18,396 nt of DNA from DATILI01 sp035476635 (GCA_035476635.1 DATILI010000133.1:1-18396), one strand, 5' to 3'; shown: positions 1-8,570, counted from the first letter of the stretch. Made by a program: numbers and translations. Notes: generated from the letters alone by a model not told the origin.

Positions 1-1
1 G

Positions 2-343
2 GTGCAGCGCTGGCTCTCGGTTGCGGCCGGGCCCGTGGCCTTCGGCCCGGCCACGGCCCGCGTGATCGAACTCTTCAAGCGGCCGGACAGCCCCGCCGAC
101 GCCATTGCCCGCGCCCTGGCGCTGTTCGACGTGATGGAGCGTGAGCTGCAGGCCCGGCCCTTCCTCGCCGGTGAGCGCGCCACGCTGGCCGACGTTGCCA
201 ACTACGCCTACATTGCCCACGCGCCCGAAGGCAATGTGACGCTGCAACCCTATCCCGCCATCCGCGCCTGGCTGGCACGCATCGAAGCGCTGCCCGGCTT
301 TGTGCCGATGCACAAGTCCGCCGTCGGCCTGGCCGCGCAATAG
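2..343 (+). CDS. Glutathione S-transferase, C-terminal domain (5' end outside window)
   Basis: The 113 visible residues read as the all-helical C-terminal domain of a cytosolic glutathione S-transferase. Typical landmarks are the helix around 'FDVMERELQARPFLAGE', the N-capping stretch 'RATLADVANYAYIAHAPEG' with its conserved Asp, and the closing 'YPAIRAWLARIEALPGF'. GST enzymes conjugate glutathione to electrophiles or act as peroxidases or isomerases. The substrate cannot be told here because the glutathione-binding thioredoxin-like N-terminal domain lies before the window. The GTG at position 2 is only the first in-frame start-like codon and is probably not the true start. The stop lies 11 bases before the next gene, so the two are likely cotranscribed. 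The family call is firm; the subclass is unknown. Confidence 0.85.
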   Translation: MQRWLSVAAGPVAFGPATARVIELFKRPDSPADAIARALALFDVMERELQARPFLAGERATLADVANYAYIAHAPEGNVTLQPYPAIRAWLARIEALPGFVPMHKSAVGLAAQ

Positions 344-354
344 GAGAACTGACC

Positions 355-1287
355 ATGCCGGACGAAACATTCCACGAAGGCGAGCGCGCCATGCAAACGC
401 TGGCCGGCGTACGCGAGCGCATGGCCGAGGTCGGCCCGCGCGTGATCCGCAGCTACATGCCGGAGCAGCACCGCCAGTTCTTCGCGCAGCTGCCCTTTCT
501 CATCGCCGGCACCGTCGATACGGCGAGCCAGCCCTGGGCCTCGGTGCTGGCCGGGCCGGCCGGCTTCATCAGTTCGCCGGATCCCCAGCAGCTGGCCGTG
601 CAGGCGCTGCCCCTGGCGCAAGACCCCCTGGCGCAGGCGCTGAAGCCGGGGGCGGGCATCGGCCTGCTCGGCATCGAGCCGCACACGCGCCGGCGCAACC
701 GCATGAACGGCGTGGTCGGCCAGCGCGATGCGCAGGGCTTTTCGGTGCAGGTACGCCAGAGCTTCGGCAATTGCCCGCAATACATCCAGGCGCGCAAGCC
801 CGAGTTCGTGGACGCGGGTGGCGCACTGCCCGCCGTGCAGATTGCGGACCAGCTCGACGGCGCGGCGATGCAGCTGATCCGCCAGGCCGATACCTTCTAC
901 ATCGCCACGGCCCACCCGGCCGCGCATGCGCAGGGCATGGACGTATCGCACCGCGGCGGCAAGCCGGGTTTTGTGCGCGTGGACGGGCCCGGCCAGCTCA
1001 CCGTGCCAGACTTTCTCGGCAACTTCTTCTTCAACACCCTGGGCAACATCGCCGTGGAGCCGCGCGCTGGGTTGCTCTTCATCGACTTCGAGACGGGCGA
1101 CCTGCTGCAGGTCAGCGTACGCGGCGAAGTCCTCTGGGACGGCCCCGAGCTGGCCGCCTTCCAAGGCGCCGAGCGCTTGCTGCGCCTGGCCGTCACCGGC
1201 GTGCGGCGCATGCCGGCCGCCCTGCCCCTGCGCTGGGGGCCGGCCGCGCTGTCGCCGGTGCTGGCGCGCACGGGTACGTGGGGGTAG
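355..1287 (+). CDS. Pyridoxamine 5'-phosphate oxidase-related FMN-binding protein
   Basis: The 310-residue protein resembles the PPOX-related flavin-binding proteins built from two split-barrel halves. The first half carries 'LPFLIAGTVDTASQPWASVL' (about residues 46-65) and the family signature 'FGNCPQYIQARKPEF' (about 136-150). The second half begins near 'ADTFYIATAHP' (about 178) and contains 'GNFFFNTLGNIAVEPRAGLL'. Homologs are often fused to ferredoxin or oxidoreductase domains; this one stands alone. It presumably binds FMN and reduces or oxidises a small molecule in the cytoplasm; the substrate is not known. The ATG at 355 has GGAGA about 10 bases upstream. An internal ATG at residue 13 has a weaker claim. 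The gene follows the GST gene by 11 bases, which suggests a small redox or detoxification operon. Confidence 0.85.
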   Translation: MPDETFHEGERAMQTLAGVRERMAEVGPRVIRSYMPEQHRQFFAQLPFLIAGTVDTASQPWASVLAGPAGFISSPDPQQLAVQALPLAQDPLAQALKPGAGIGLLGIEPHTRRRNRMNGVVGQRDAQGFSVQVRQSFGNCPQYIQARKPEFVDAGGALPAVQIADQLDGAAMQLIRQADTFYIATAHPAAHAQGMDVSHRGGKPGFVRVDGPGQLTVPDFLGNFFFNTLGNIAVEPRAGLLFIDFETGDLLQVSVRGEVLWDGPELAAFQGAERLLRLAVTGVRRMPAALPLRWGPAALSPVLARTGTWG

Positions 1288-1647
1288 CCACCGGCAGGGT
1301 GCAGGCAGGACGGAAACAGTGGTTCAATCGGTCCCATGCTGCCCCGCGTGTGACCGTTCTCGTTGAGAATCGAAATCTCAAAAAAGGGAGACAAGACAGA
1401 GCCGGCATGCCACGACGAAACACGCAGTGCGCGACCAGATCAGGCCGGCGAGGCGCTCTGCGAAGAGAGGTAAAGAAGGAGCCTGCGCCATAGGCGCGGC
1501 GGGTGACACGAACGTAGCGGAGCGCCTGCCGGCCTGATCCCGCGCAATGCATCCGTCCGTCTTTGCCAAGAGCGCGGGGCATGGCGAGCCACTCCCCTAT
1601 CGCAGTAACTTCCCTGCCACCCGCCCGTCCATCCAGGCCGTTGATCG
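1288..1647. other. Gene-free gap between convergent genes
   Basis: This gap of 360 bases lies between the ends of a plus-strand and a minus-strand gene, so it needs no promoter. It holds the large inverted repeat listed separately (1438-1539) and a small palindrome, TTGAGA-N7-TCTCAA, at 1363-1381. I found no convincing intrinsic terminator with a T-run on either strand. A 63-codon minus-strand frame (1378-1569) crosses the inverted repeat but has no clear ribosome binding site, and I do not call it a gene. Confidence 0.6.
1438..1539. repeat. Long imperfect inverted repeat (hairpin or REP/MITE-like element)
   Basis: The left arm at 1438-1458 begins GATCAGGCCGGCGAGGCGCTC. The right arm at 1520-1539 is its reverse complement apart from one missing base. 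The arms are about 20 bases and enclose 61 bases. A second small hairpin sits inside: GCGCC-ATA-GGCGC at 1485-1497. The arrangement would fold into one long stem with a nested stem-loop as RNA or cruciform. It lies between two convergent genes. Whether it is a dispersed element, a bidirectional transcription or mRNA-stability structure, or a small RNA cannot be decided here. Confidence 0.55.
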
Positions 1648-3105
1648 TTAGCGCGCGGCGACCTGCTTGTCCGCAGGCTCCGTGCTTTCACCTACTTTCG
1701 TGCCTGCAGCGTCCCAGCCGCCGCCCAAGGCGCGCACCAGGCCGACCGTGGCCTGGTACTGCGTGGCCTTGACCTGCAGCGCCTGGCGGCGGTTGCGCAA
1801 CTCGCTGCGGCGCGCGTCCAGCAGTTCCAGCTGGCTGACCAATCCATTGCGGTAGCGCGAGTCGGACAGCACGGTGGCACGGCTGGCGGAACCGACCGCG
1901 CGGCCTTGTGCTTCGGACTGGTCCTGCAGCAGGCGCAGCGTGGAAAGCTGGTCCTCGACATCGCGGAATGCCGCGAGCACCTGGCCGCGGTAGCTGGCCA
2001 AAGCCGCGTCGAGCTGCGCCTGCGCGCCCTGCACGCCGGCTTCGCGCCGGCCACCGTCGAAGATCGGCAGTGACAGCAGTGCCCCCACGCTCCAGGCGCG
2101 CGCCGACCATTTGAACAAGTCGCTGATCTCGGGCGACGCAAAGCCGCCAGCCGCCGTCAGCGAGACACTGGGGAACCACGCGGTCTTGGCCACGCCCACG
2201 CGTGCCTGCGCCGCCAGCATGGCGTTTTGCGCGGCCGCCACGTCGGGCCGGCGCGCCAGCACCGTGCCGGGAATGCCGGCGGGAATCTGGGGCAAGGCCG
2301 TCGTCCAGTCCGCCACGCTCAGTGAAAAGTTCGAGGCCGCCTCGCCCACGAGCACCGCCAGCGCGTGTTCGAGTTCGGCGCGGCGGCGGTCCAGCGCCAG
2401 GGCCTCGGACTCGGTGGAGGCCAGTTCGGTCTGCACGCGCGCCACGTCGAGCTCGGCAATGTCCCCGGCCTGGTAGCGGCGCTCTGTCAGGCGCAGTGTG
2501 TTGGCGTGGGCGGACACGGTTTCGCGCACCAGGGCGCGCTCCGCATCGAGTGCCCGCAAGGCCAGATAGGTTTGCGCGGTATCGGCCTGCACCAACAGGC
2601 GCGTGCTTTGCAGCAAGGCCTCGCGGCCCTGGGCATCCAGCGCCGCGGCATCGCTGGCGCGCGCCAGCTTGCCGAACAGGTCGAGCTCGTAGGACAGGTT
2701 GGCGCCGGCGCTGGTCAGCGTGCCGGGGGTTGCGCCGCCCTGCGTGTTGGCACCGGCCTGGCGCACGGCGCTGGCGCCCAGGCCAATCTGCGGCAAGCGG
2801 TCGGCGTCGGCATTGCGCAGCAGTGCGCGCGCCTGGGCCAAGCGCGCTGCGGCCTCGTGGATGCTGGTGTTGTGCAGGCCGGCGCGTTCCACAAGGCCGT
2901 CCAGCGTGGGGTCGGCAAAGGCCTTCCACCAGGTGCCGCGGTCTTGCGCCTCGGCCGGGGCGGCGGTGGTCCAGCGGTTGTTGCCGTCTTCCTTGAAGCG
3001 GGCCGGCGGCGCCGTCTGCTGCGGCAACTCGGGCAGCGCGGTGGCGCAGCCGGCCAACAGCAGGGCGGCGGCCAGCGGCAGCGCGGTGAAGTTGAAAAAT
3101 TTCAT
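1648..3105 (-). CDS. opcM: Outer-membrane factor lipoprotein of RND efflux pump (OpcM/OprC-like)
   Basis: This 485-residue TolC/OprM-class outer-membrane channel forms the exit duct of the tripartite pump. It starts with a lipoprotein signal peptide ending in the lipobox 'LLAGC' with Cys20. The body shows the two repeats typical of NodT-family factors: 'YELDLFGKLARASDAA' early in the first half, and 'LLSLPIFDGGRREAGVQGAQAQLDAALASY' plus 'SQLELLDARRSELRNRRQALQV' in the second. The ATG at 3105 is preferred over an upstream in-frame ATG (nine codons earlier, near 3132). It has a strong AAGGAG about 8 bases upstream and gives a clean signal peptide. The gene is last in the efflux operon, 30 bases after the permease stop. 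By position it matches opcM of the Burkholderia ceo operon (oprC of bpeEF-oprC). The family call is firm; the symbol rests on synteny. Confidence 0.9.
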   Translation of the reverse strand: MKFFNFTALPLAAALLLAGCATALPELPQQTAPPARFKEDGNNRWTTAAPAEAQDRGTWWKAFADPTLDGLVERAGLHNTSIHEAAARLAQARALLRNADADRLPQIGLGASAVRQAGANTQGGATPGTLTSAGANLSYELDLFGKLARASDAAALDAQGREALLQSTRLLVQADTAQTYLALRALDAERALVRETVSAHANTLRLTERRYQAGDIAELDVARVQTELASTESEALALDRRRAELEHALAVLVGEAASNFSLSVADWTTALPQIPAGIPGTVLARRPDVAAAQNAMLAAQARVGVAKTAWFPSVSLTAAGGFASPEISDLFKWSARAWSVGALLSLPIFDGGRREAGVQGAQAQLDAALASYRGQVLAAFRDVEDQLSTLRLLQDQSEAQGRAVGSASRATVLSDSRYRNGLVSQLELLDARRSELRNRRQALQVKATQYQATVGLVRALGGGWDAAGTKVGESTEPADKQVAAR

Positions 3106-3135
3106 GGTCGATCTCCTTGGGGCTTGACTCATGTC

Positions 3136-6100
3136 TTACTCATGCGCCTTCAGCGGCGCGGCGGGCACCGGCCGCGCCGAGGCGCCGCCACCGGCGGCGA
3201 AGCCATCCGGCGTGGCAAAGGCCTCGACGTGCGGTTCGGCGCCATGCAGCTTGAGCGGGCGGTTGCCCGTCAGGCGGCGCAGAACCACATAGAACACGGG
3301 CGTCAGGAACAGGCCGAAGGCGGTCACGCCGATCATCCCGGCGAACACGGCCACGCCCATGGCCTGGCGCATCTCGGCGCCGGCGCCGGTGGTCAGCACC
3401 AGGGGCAGGACGCCCATGATGAAGGCCAGCGAGGTCATCAGGATCGGCCGCAAGCGCAGCCGGCTCGCTTCGATCGCGGCCTGCACCGGCGTGCGCCCGG
3501 CAAACTCCAGCTCGCGTGCGAACTCCACGATCAGGATCGCGTTCTTCGCCGAGAGCCCGACCAGCACCATCAGCCCGATCTGGGTGAAGACGTTGTTGTC
3601 GCCGCCATTCAGCCAGACGCCGGCCATCGCCGCCAGCAGGCTCATCGGCACGATCAGGATGATGGACAGCGGCAGGGTCAGGCTTTCGTACAACGCGGCC
3701 AGCACCAGGAACACCAGCAGGATGGCCAGCGGGAACACCCATACCGCCGAGTTGCCGGCCAGGATTTCCTGGTAGGTGAGGTCGGTCCACTCATAGCTGA
3801 TGCCCGCCGGCAGGGTCTCGGCCGCGATGCGCTCGATGGCCGCCTGCGCCTGGCCCGAGGAGAAGCCCGGGGCCGGGCCGCCATTGATGTCGGCAGCCAG
3901 GTAGCCGTTGTAGCGCATGGCGCGCTCGGGGCCGAAGCTCGAATTGACCTTCATCAGCGCGGACAGCGGCACCATCTCGCCCGAGGTCGAGCGCACCTTC
4001 AGCAGGCCCACGTCTTCGGCGCGCGCGCGGTACGGCGCGTCGGCCTGCACCCGCACGCTGTAGGTGCGGCCGAACTTGTTGAAGTCGTTCACGTACAGGC
4101 TGCCCAGGTAGATCTGCATGGTGTCGAAGATGTCCGTCACCGGCACGCCGAGCTGGCGCGCCTTGGTGCGGTCGATGTCGGCGTACAGCTGCGGCACGTT
4201 GACCTGCCAGCTGGTGAACATGCCGGCCAGCTCGGGCGTCTGGTAGGCCTTGGCCATGAAGGCTTTCACGGCCGCGTCCATCGCGCCATAGCCGAGCGAG
4301 GCGCGGTCTTCCAGCTGCAGCTTGAAGCCGCCGGTGGTGCCGATGCCCTGCACCGGCGGCGGCGGGAACATGGCAATGAACGCGTCCTGGATGCCGGCGA
4401 AATCCTGGTTCAACTGGCCGGCCACGGCGCCACCGCTTTGATCGGCGCGGGTGCGCTCCTCGAACGGCTTGAGCATGGCGAACACGATGCCCGAGTTGGA
4501 GCTGTTGGTGAAGCCGTTGATCGACAGGCCGGGAAACGCCAGCGTGCCCTCCACGTTCGGGTTCTTCTCCATGATCTCGCCCATGCGGCGGATCACCGCC
4601 TCGGTGCGGTCCAGCGTGGCGCCATCCGGCAGCTGCGCGAAGCCGATCAGGTATTGCTTGTCCTGCGCCGGCACGAAGCCGCCTGGCACCGCCTTGAACA
4701 GGCCGAAGGTGGCGCCCACCAGCACGAGATAGACCACCAGCATCAGCGCCTTGCGCGAGAGCGCACTGCGCACGCCGCCGCTATAGGCCTGCGCGCCGCG
4801 GTTGAACACACGGTTGAAGCCACGGAACAGCCAGCCGAAGGCGCGGTCCATGAAACGCGTCAGTGCGTCTTTCGGCGCGTCGTGGCTGCGCAGCAGCAGC
4901 GCGGCAAGCGCGGGCGACAGCGTGAGCGAGTTGATGGCAGAGATCACCGTCGAGATCGCGATGGTCACCGCGAACTGCCGGTAGAACTGGCCCGTGAGCC
5001 CGCTGATGAAGGCCAGTGGCACGAACACGGCCAGCAGCACCAGCGCAATCGCGATGATCGGCCCCGACACCTCGCGCATCGCGCGGTAGGTCGCGTCGCG
5101 CGGGCTCAGGCCCGCCTCGATGTTGCGCTCGACGTTCTCGACCACCACGATCGCGTCGTCCACCACGATGCCGATGGCCAGCACCAGGCCGAACAGGCTC
5201 AAGGCGTTGATGGAGAAGCCCAGCAAGTGCAGCACCGCGAACGTTCCCACCACCGATACCGGCACCGCCAGCAGCGGAATGATGGAAGCGCGCCAGGTCT
5301 GCAGGAACAAGATCACCACCAGCACCACCAGCAGCACGGCTTCCAGCAGCGTGTGCACCACCGACTTGATGGAGGCGCGCACGAACTGCGTCGGGTCATA
5401 GGCGATGCGGTACTCCACGCCCTCGGGCATGGTCTTCTGGATCTCCGCCATCGTCGCGCGCACCTGCGCCGAGATGTCCAGCGCGTTGGAACCGGGCGCC
5501 TGGAACACGCCGATGCCAACCGCCGCGTCGTTGTTCAGCAGCGAACGCAGCGAATAGTCGGCCGCGCCGAGCTCCAGCCGCGCAATGTCGCGCAGGCGCG
5601 TCACGGCGCCGTCGGCGCCGGTCTTGGCGATGATGTCGCCGAACTCTTCCTCGTTCTGCAGGCGGCCGCGGGCATTGATGGACAGTTGCATGTCCACGCC
5701 CGGCAGGCCCGGAGAAGCGCCGACGACGCCGGCCGCGGCCTGCACGTTTTCACCGCGCACCGAACGCACCACATCGCTGGCCGAGAGGCCGCGCTGCGCG
5801 ACCTTCTGCGGATCGAGCCAGATGCGCATCGCATACTCACCGCCGCCCCAGATACCGACCTGGCCGACGCCCTGGATGCGCGCCAGCCGGTCCTTGACGT
5901 TGAGCACGGCGTAGTTGCGCAGGTAGTCCATGCCGTAGCGGCCGCTGGGCGACACCAGGTGCACCACCATCGTGATGTCGGGCGCGCTCTTGACGGTGGA
6001 AAGCCCGAGGCGGCGCACTTCTTCCGGCAGGCGCGGTTCGGCTTGCGCCACGCGGTTCTGCACGAGCTGCTGTGCCTTGTCGGCGTCGGTGCCGAGCTTG

Positions 6101-6387
6101 AAGGTGACGTTCAGCGTCATCAAGCCGTCGGTGGTGGCCTGGCTGCTCATGTAGAGCATGCCTTCGACACCATTGATGGCTTCCTCCAGCGGCGTGGCCA
6201 CGGTCTCGGCAATCACCTTGGGGTTGGCGCCGGGGTAGTTGGCGCGCACCACGATGGTCGGCGGCACCACGTCGGGATATTCCGAGATCGGAAGGCCGCG
6301 CAGCGCGATCAACCCGGCCAGGAAGATCAGAAACGACAGCACGCCGGCAAAGATCGGCCGGTCGATGAAGAATTTGGATAGGTTCAT
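3136..6387 (-). CDS. ceoB: RND multidrug efflux permease, HAE1 family (CeoB/BpeF/MexF-like)
   Basis: This 1083-residue inner-membrane proton/drug antiporter is of full family length. The N-terminus 'MNLSKFFIDRPIFAGVLSF' followed by 'GLPISEYPDVVPPTIVVRANYPGANPKV' is typical of MexF-type pumps. Proton-relay residues are present: the Asp-Asp pair in 'GIVVDDAIVVVENV' (TM4, about residue 406), Lys in 'GLSAKNAILIVEFA' (TM10) and the Thr in 'RPILMTSLAFIMG' (TM11). Two large periplasmic loops follow TM1 and TM7. The start at 6387 sits 10 bases after the end of the fusion-protein gene, with a weak AAGAAGA site, so translation may be coupled. Relatives in Burkholderia export chloramphenicol, trimethoprim and fluoroquinolones and are induced by salicylate. 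That range is inferred here from synteny and similarity. Confidence 0.95.
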   Translation of the reverse strand: MNLSKFFIDRPIFAGVLSFLIFLAGLIALRGLPISEYPDVVPPTIVVRANYPGANPKVIAETVATPLEEAINGVEGMLYMSSQATTDGLMTLNVTFKLGTDADKAQQLVQNRVAQAEPRLPEEVRRLGLSTVKSAPDITMVVHLVSPSGRYGMDYLRNYAVLNVKDRLARIQGVGQVGIWGGGEYAMRIWLDPQKVAQRGLSASDVVRSVRGENVQAAAGVVGASPGLPGVDMQLSINARGRLQNEEEFGDIIAKTGADGAVTRLRDIARLELGAADYSLRSLLNNDAAVGIGVFQAPGSNALDISAQVRATMAEIQKTMPEGVEYRIAYDPTQFVRASIKSVVHTLLEAVLLVVLVVILFLQTWRASIIPLLAVPVSVVGTFAVLHLLGFSINALSLFGLVLAIGIVVDDAIVVVENVERNIEAGLSPRDATYRAMREVSGPIIAIALVLLAVFVPLAFISGLTGQFYRQFAVTIAISTVISAINSLTLSPALAALLLRSHDAPKDALTRFMDRAFGWLFRGFNRVFNRGAQAYSGGVRSALSRKALMLVVYLVLVGATFGLFKAVPGGFVPAQDKQYLIGFAQLPDGATLDRTEAVIRRMGEIMEKNPNVEGTLAFPGLSINGFTNSSNSGIVFAMLKPFEERTRADQSGGAVAGQLNQDFAGIQDAFIAMFPPPPVQGIGTTGGFKLQLEDRASLGYGAMDAAVKAFMAKAYQTPELAGMFTSWQVNVPQLYADIDRTKARQLGVPVTDIFDTMQIYLGSLYVNDFNKFGRTYSVRVQADAPYRARAEDVGLLKVRSTSGEMVPLSALMKVNSSFGPERAMRYNGYLAADINGGPAPGFSSGQAQAAIERIAAETLPAGISYEWTDLTYQEILAGNSAVWVFPLAILLVFLVLAALYESLTLPLSIILIVPMSLLAAMAGVWLNGGDNNVFTQIGLMVLVGLSAKNAILIVEFARELEFAGRTPVQAAIEASRLRLRPILMTSLAFIMGVLPLVLTTGAGAEMRQAMGVAVFAGMIGVTAFGLFLTPVFYVVLRRLTGNRPLKLHGAEPHVEAFATPDGFAAGGGASARPVPAAPLKAHE

Positions 6388-6397
6388 GTTGGTCTTC

Positions 6398-7612
6398 TTA
6401 AGCAGGCTTTCCCTGTGCGTCGGCCTTGGAATCCATGTTCACCGGCTGCGGCTGCACCAGCGCGCCGGGGCGAACATGCTGCAGGCCATTGACCACGATG
6501 CGCTCGCCCGGCTTCAGGCCATTGGTCACCACGCGCAGGCCGTTGGACGGCGCGCCCAGGGTGACTTCGCGGTATTCGGCCTTGTTGTCGTCGCCGATCA
6601 CCAGCACGAACTTCTTGTCCTGGTCGGTGTTGATCGCGCGCTCAGTGACCAGCAGCGCCTTGGCTGAGCGCGCCTGGCCCATGCGCACGCGGGCGAATTG
6701 CCCGGGCATGAGAGCGCCGTCCTTGTTGTCGAACGAGGCGCGCACGCGGATCGTTCCGCTCTTGGCGTCGACCTGGTTGTCGATCAATTGCAGCTTGCCC
6801 TGGTACGGCGTGTTGGTCATGGCGGCGGTGCCGATCTGCACCGGGATGCGCTCGATCAAGGCACGCGCGCTGGTGCCGCCGGGCAGCTCCTTCAGCGCGC
6901 GGGTGATGATCTGCTCGTCGGCATCGAAGCTCGCATAGATCGGGCTCACCGACACCAGCGTGGTCAGCACCGGTGCGCCGGGGCCAGCGGCCACCAGGTT
7001 GCCCACGGTGATCTCCAGCTTGCCGATGCGGCCGGACACCGGTGCGCGCACCTGCGTGTAGGACAGGCTCAGCTGCGCCGTCTGCAGCGACGCTTGCGCC
7101 GCGCGCAGGTTGGCGTCGGCCTCGCGCTGCGCGTTCAGGCGCTCGTCATATTCGCGCTGGGCAATGGCGCGCTCGTCCCACAGGCGCTTGGCGCGTTCCT
7201 GCTCACTTTTGGTGTACGTGACGCGGGCTTGCGCGGCGGCCACTTGCGCTGCGGCACGCTCGGCCTCGGCGGCATAGGGGGCCGGGTCGATGGTGATCAG
7301 CAAGTCGCCCTGCTTGACCAGGGCGCCTTCACGAAAGTGCACCGACTGCACGGCACCGGCCACGCGCGAACGCACGTCCACACGCTCCACCGCTTCGAGC
7401 CGGCCGGAGAATTCGTCCCACGCGGTGATCTCGCTCTCGGCCACCGTGGCAACCGAGACCGGCGTGGCGCGCGGCCCGTCCGGCCCGGCGCTGGCCTGGG
7501 CCTTGCCACCTTGCAAACCGAAGACGGCTGCGGCCACAGCCGTCAGCGCAGCCACGGCGGCCGTCGCGGTCCAGAGACGGCGGCGCGCGGAGAAAAGAGA
7601 GTTGGAGTTCAT
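6398..7612 (-). CDS. ceoA: RND efflux periplasmic adaptor (membrane-fusion protein, CeoA/BpeE-like)
   Basis: This 404-residue periplasmic adaptor joins the RND permease to the outer-membrane channel. An N-terminal hydrophobic segment (about residues 14-33) follows an Arg-rich start. No Cys follows it, so the protein is not a lipoprotein and is probably anchored or cleaved by signal peptidase I. Next come the lipoyl-like half-motif 'VRSRVAGAVQSVHFREGALVKQGDLL', a long alpha-helical hairpin with many Ala, Gln and Arg (about 100-170), the second lipoyl half 'YTQVRAPVSGRIGKLEITVGNLV' and a beta-barrel. The ATG at 7612 has AAAGGA about 7 bases upstream; the upstream open frame is not needed. It lies 91 bases after llpE and 10 bases before the permease gene. 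Confidence 0.93.
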   Translation of the reverse strand: MNSNSLFSARRRLWTATAAVAALTAVAAAVFGLQGGKAQASAGPDGPRATPVSVATVAESEITAWDEFSGRLEAVERVDVRSRVAGAVQSVHFREGALVKQGDLLITIDPAPYAAEAERAAAQVAAAQARVTYTKSEQERAKRLWDERAIAQREYDERLNAQREADANLRAAQASLQTAQLSLSYTQVRAPVSGRIGKLEITVGNLVAAGPGAPVLTTLVSVSPIYASFDADEQIITRALKELPGGTSARALIERIPVQIGTAAMTNTPYQGKLQLIDNQVDAKSGTIRVRASFDNKDGALMPGQFARVRMGQARSAKALLVTERAINTDQDKKFVLVIGDDNKAEYREVTLGAPSNGLRVVTNGLKPGERIVVNGLQHVRPGALVQPQPVNMDSKADAQGKPA

Positions 7613-7703
7613 GGTTGCGTCCTTTTTGGGGTGAGTCGGTCCTTCCCGGTGCGATACACCGGGTTGGCAAGTGGGTGGAGCCGGGCGGCCGGGGCGGGGT
7701 GTT

Positions 7704-8570
7704 TTAGGAAGGCAGCGCAGGAGGCGCAGGGGTGGCTGCATTGAAGAAGCTGCGGAAATGCGCCTGCACGCTTTCCGAACAGGCACCTTCGCAATCTGGC
7801 GCCTGGCACAGGGAATCCGGCCAGCCGGTGACCGGCAGCACGGCCGAGCGCACCGCAATGCCCGCCCCTTGCAGGCGCTTCACATAGACCAGCGCCTCGT
7901 CGTGCATCGGATCGTCCTTGCCGGTCAGCACCAGCGTCGGCGGCAGGCCGCCTAAGCGCTGGGTGCGGCCAGGCACGGCATAGGGATGCTCCGCGTCCAT
8001 CGGGCTGCGCAGGTATTGCTGCCAGCCCTGGGCCCATTTGCAATAGATCTCGCAGCCCAGGCATTCGCGCAGCGAGGCGGTGCCCACGGTCGGGTCAAGC
8101 ATCGGGGCGACGAGAATCTGCCCCGCAAGCGGTGGGTGGGCACGGTCGCGCGCCACCAGCGTGATGGCAGCGGCCAGGTTGCCGCCGGCCTCTTCGCCCG
8201 CCACATAGACGCTGGCACCGGGGCCGGCCAGCTTGCTGCGGTTCTTGTATGCCCATTGCAGTGCGGCGTAGCCGGTTTCCACTGCCTGGGGGAAGGGATG
8301 CGCCGGTGCCAGCGGGTAGCCCACCGACACCACCACCGCATCGGCCGCGGCCAGCAGCCGCGCCATGGTGGCGCCATCGTCCAGGCTGCCGGAGACAAAG
8401 GCACCGCCGTGGAAATGCACGACCAGGGGCAAGGTCACGCCGCGGCGGCGCTGGCCGTACATGCGCACCTGCACGCTGGCACCGTCGGCCAGAGCCAGCG
8501 TGGTGTCGGATTCCACGAGGCTTGGGGCCGGTGCGGCGGGTCGGGATGACGGTGCCATGATTTTTGACAT
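7704..8570 (-). CDS. llpE: Lipase/esterase-like alpha/beta-hydrolase fold protein without catalytic Ser or His (LlpE-like)
   Basis: This 288-residue protein has the hormone-sensitive-lipase fold. The oxyanion-hole motif 'HFHGGAFVSG' (residues 52-61) and 'YPLAPAHPFPQAVE' (85-98) are intact. The nucleophile elbow, normally GDSAG, reads Gly-Glu-Glu-Ala-Gly (125-129), so Ser is Glu127. The acid Asp220 in 'GKDDPMHDEALVY' remains. The usual 'HGF' near the C-terminus reads 'TGW' with Thr248 in place of His. As seen, it cannot be an ordinary serine esterase. Cys residues cluster in 'ECLGCEIYC' and 'CQAPDCEGAC'. It is the first gene of the efflux operon, as llpE is in Burkholderia ceo and bpe loci. 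ATG 8570 fits the promoter best; ATG 8558 is an alternative. Neither has a strong Shine-Dalgarno site. Its role in efflux is unknown. Confidence 0.85.
   Translation of the reverse strand: MSKIMAPSSRPAAPAPSLVESDTTLALADGASVQVRMYGQRRRGVTLPLVVHFHGGAFVSGSLDDGATMARLLAAADAVVVSVGYPLAPAHPFPQAVETGYAALQWAYKNRSKLAGPGASVYVAGEEAGGNLAAAITLVARDRAHPPLAGQILVAPMLDPTVGTASLRECLGCEIYCKWAQGWQQYLRSPMDAEHPYAVPGRTQRLGGLPPTLVLTGKDDPMHDEALVYVKRLQGAGIAVRSAVLPVTGWPDSLCQAPDCEGACSESVQAHFRSFFNAATPAPPALPS

Noticed and set aside
1378..1569. A 63-codon minus-strand frame in the gap after the outer-membrane factor gene
   Set aside because: It has no ribosome binding site and crosses the inverted repeat. I have a vague sense that similar peptides are annotated in other Burkholderiales, which would fit a repeat being mistaken for a gene.
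2365..6381. A 1338-codon open frame on the plus strand opposite the RND permease and outer-membrane factor genes
   Set aside because: It is rich in His, Gln, Arg and Gly with low-complexity runs, mirrors the codon phase of the opposite genes, and has no recognisable domain. It arises from high third-position GC.
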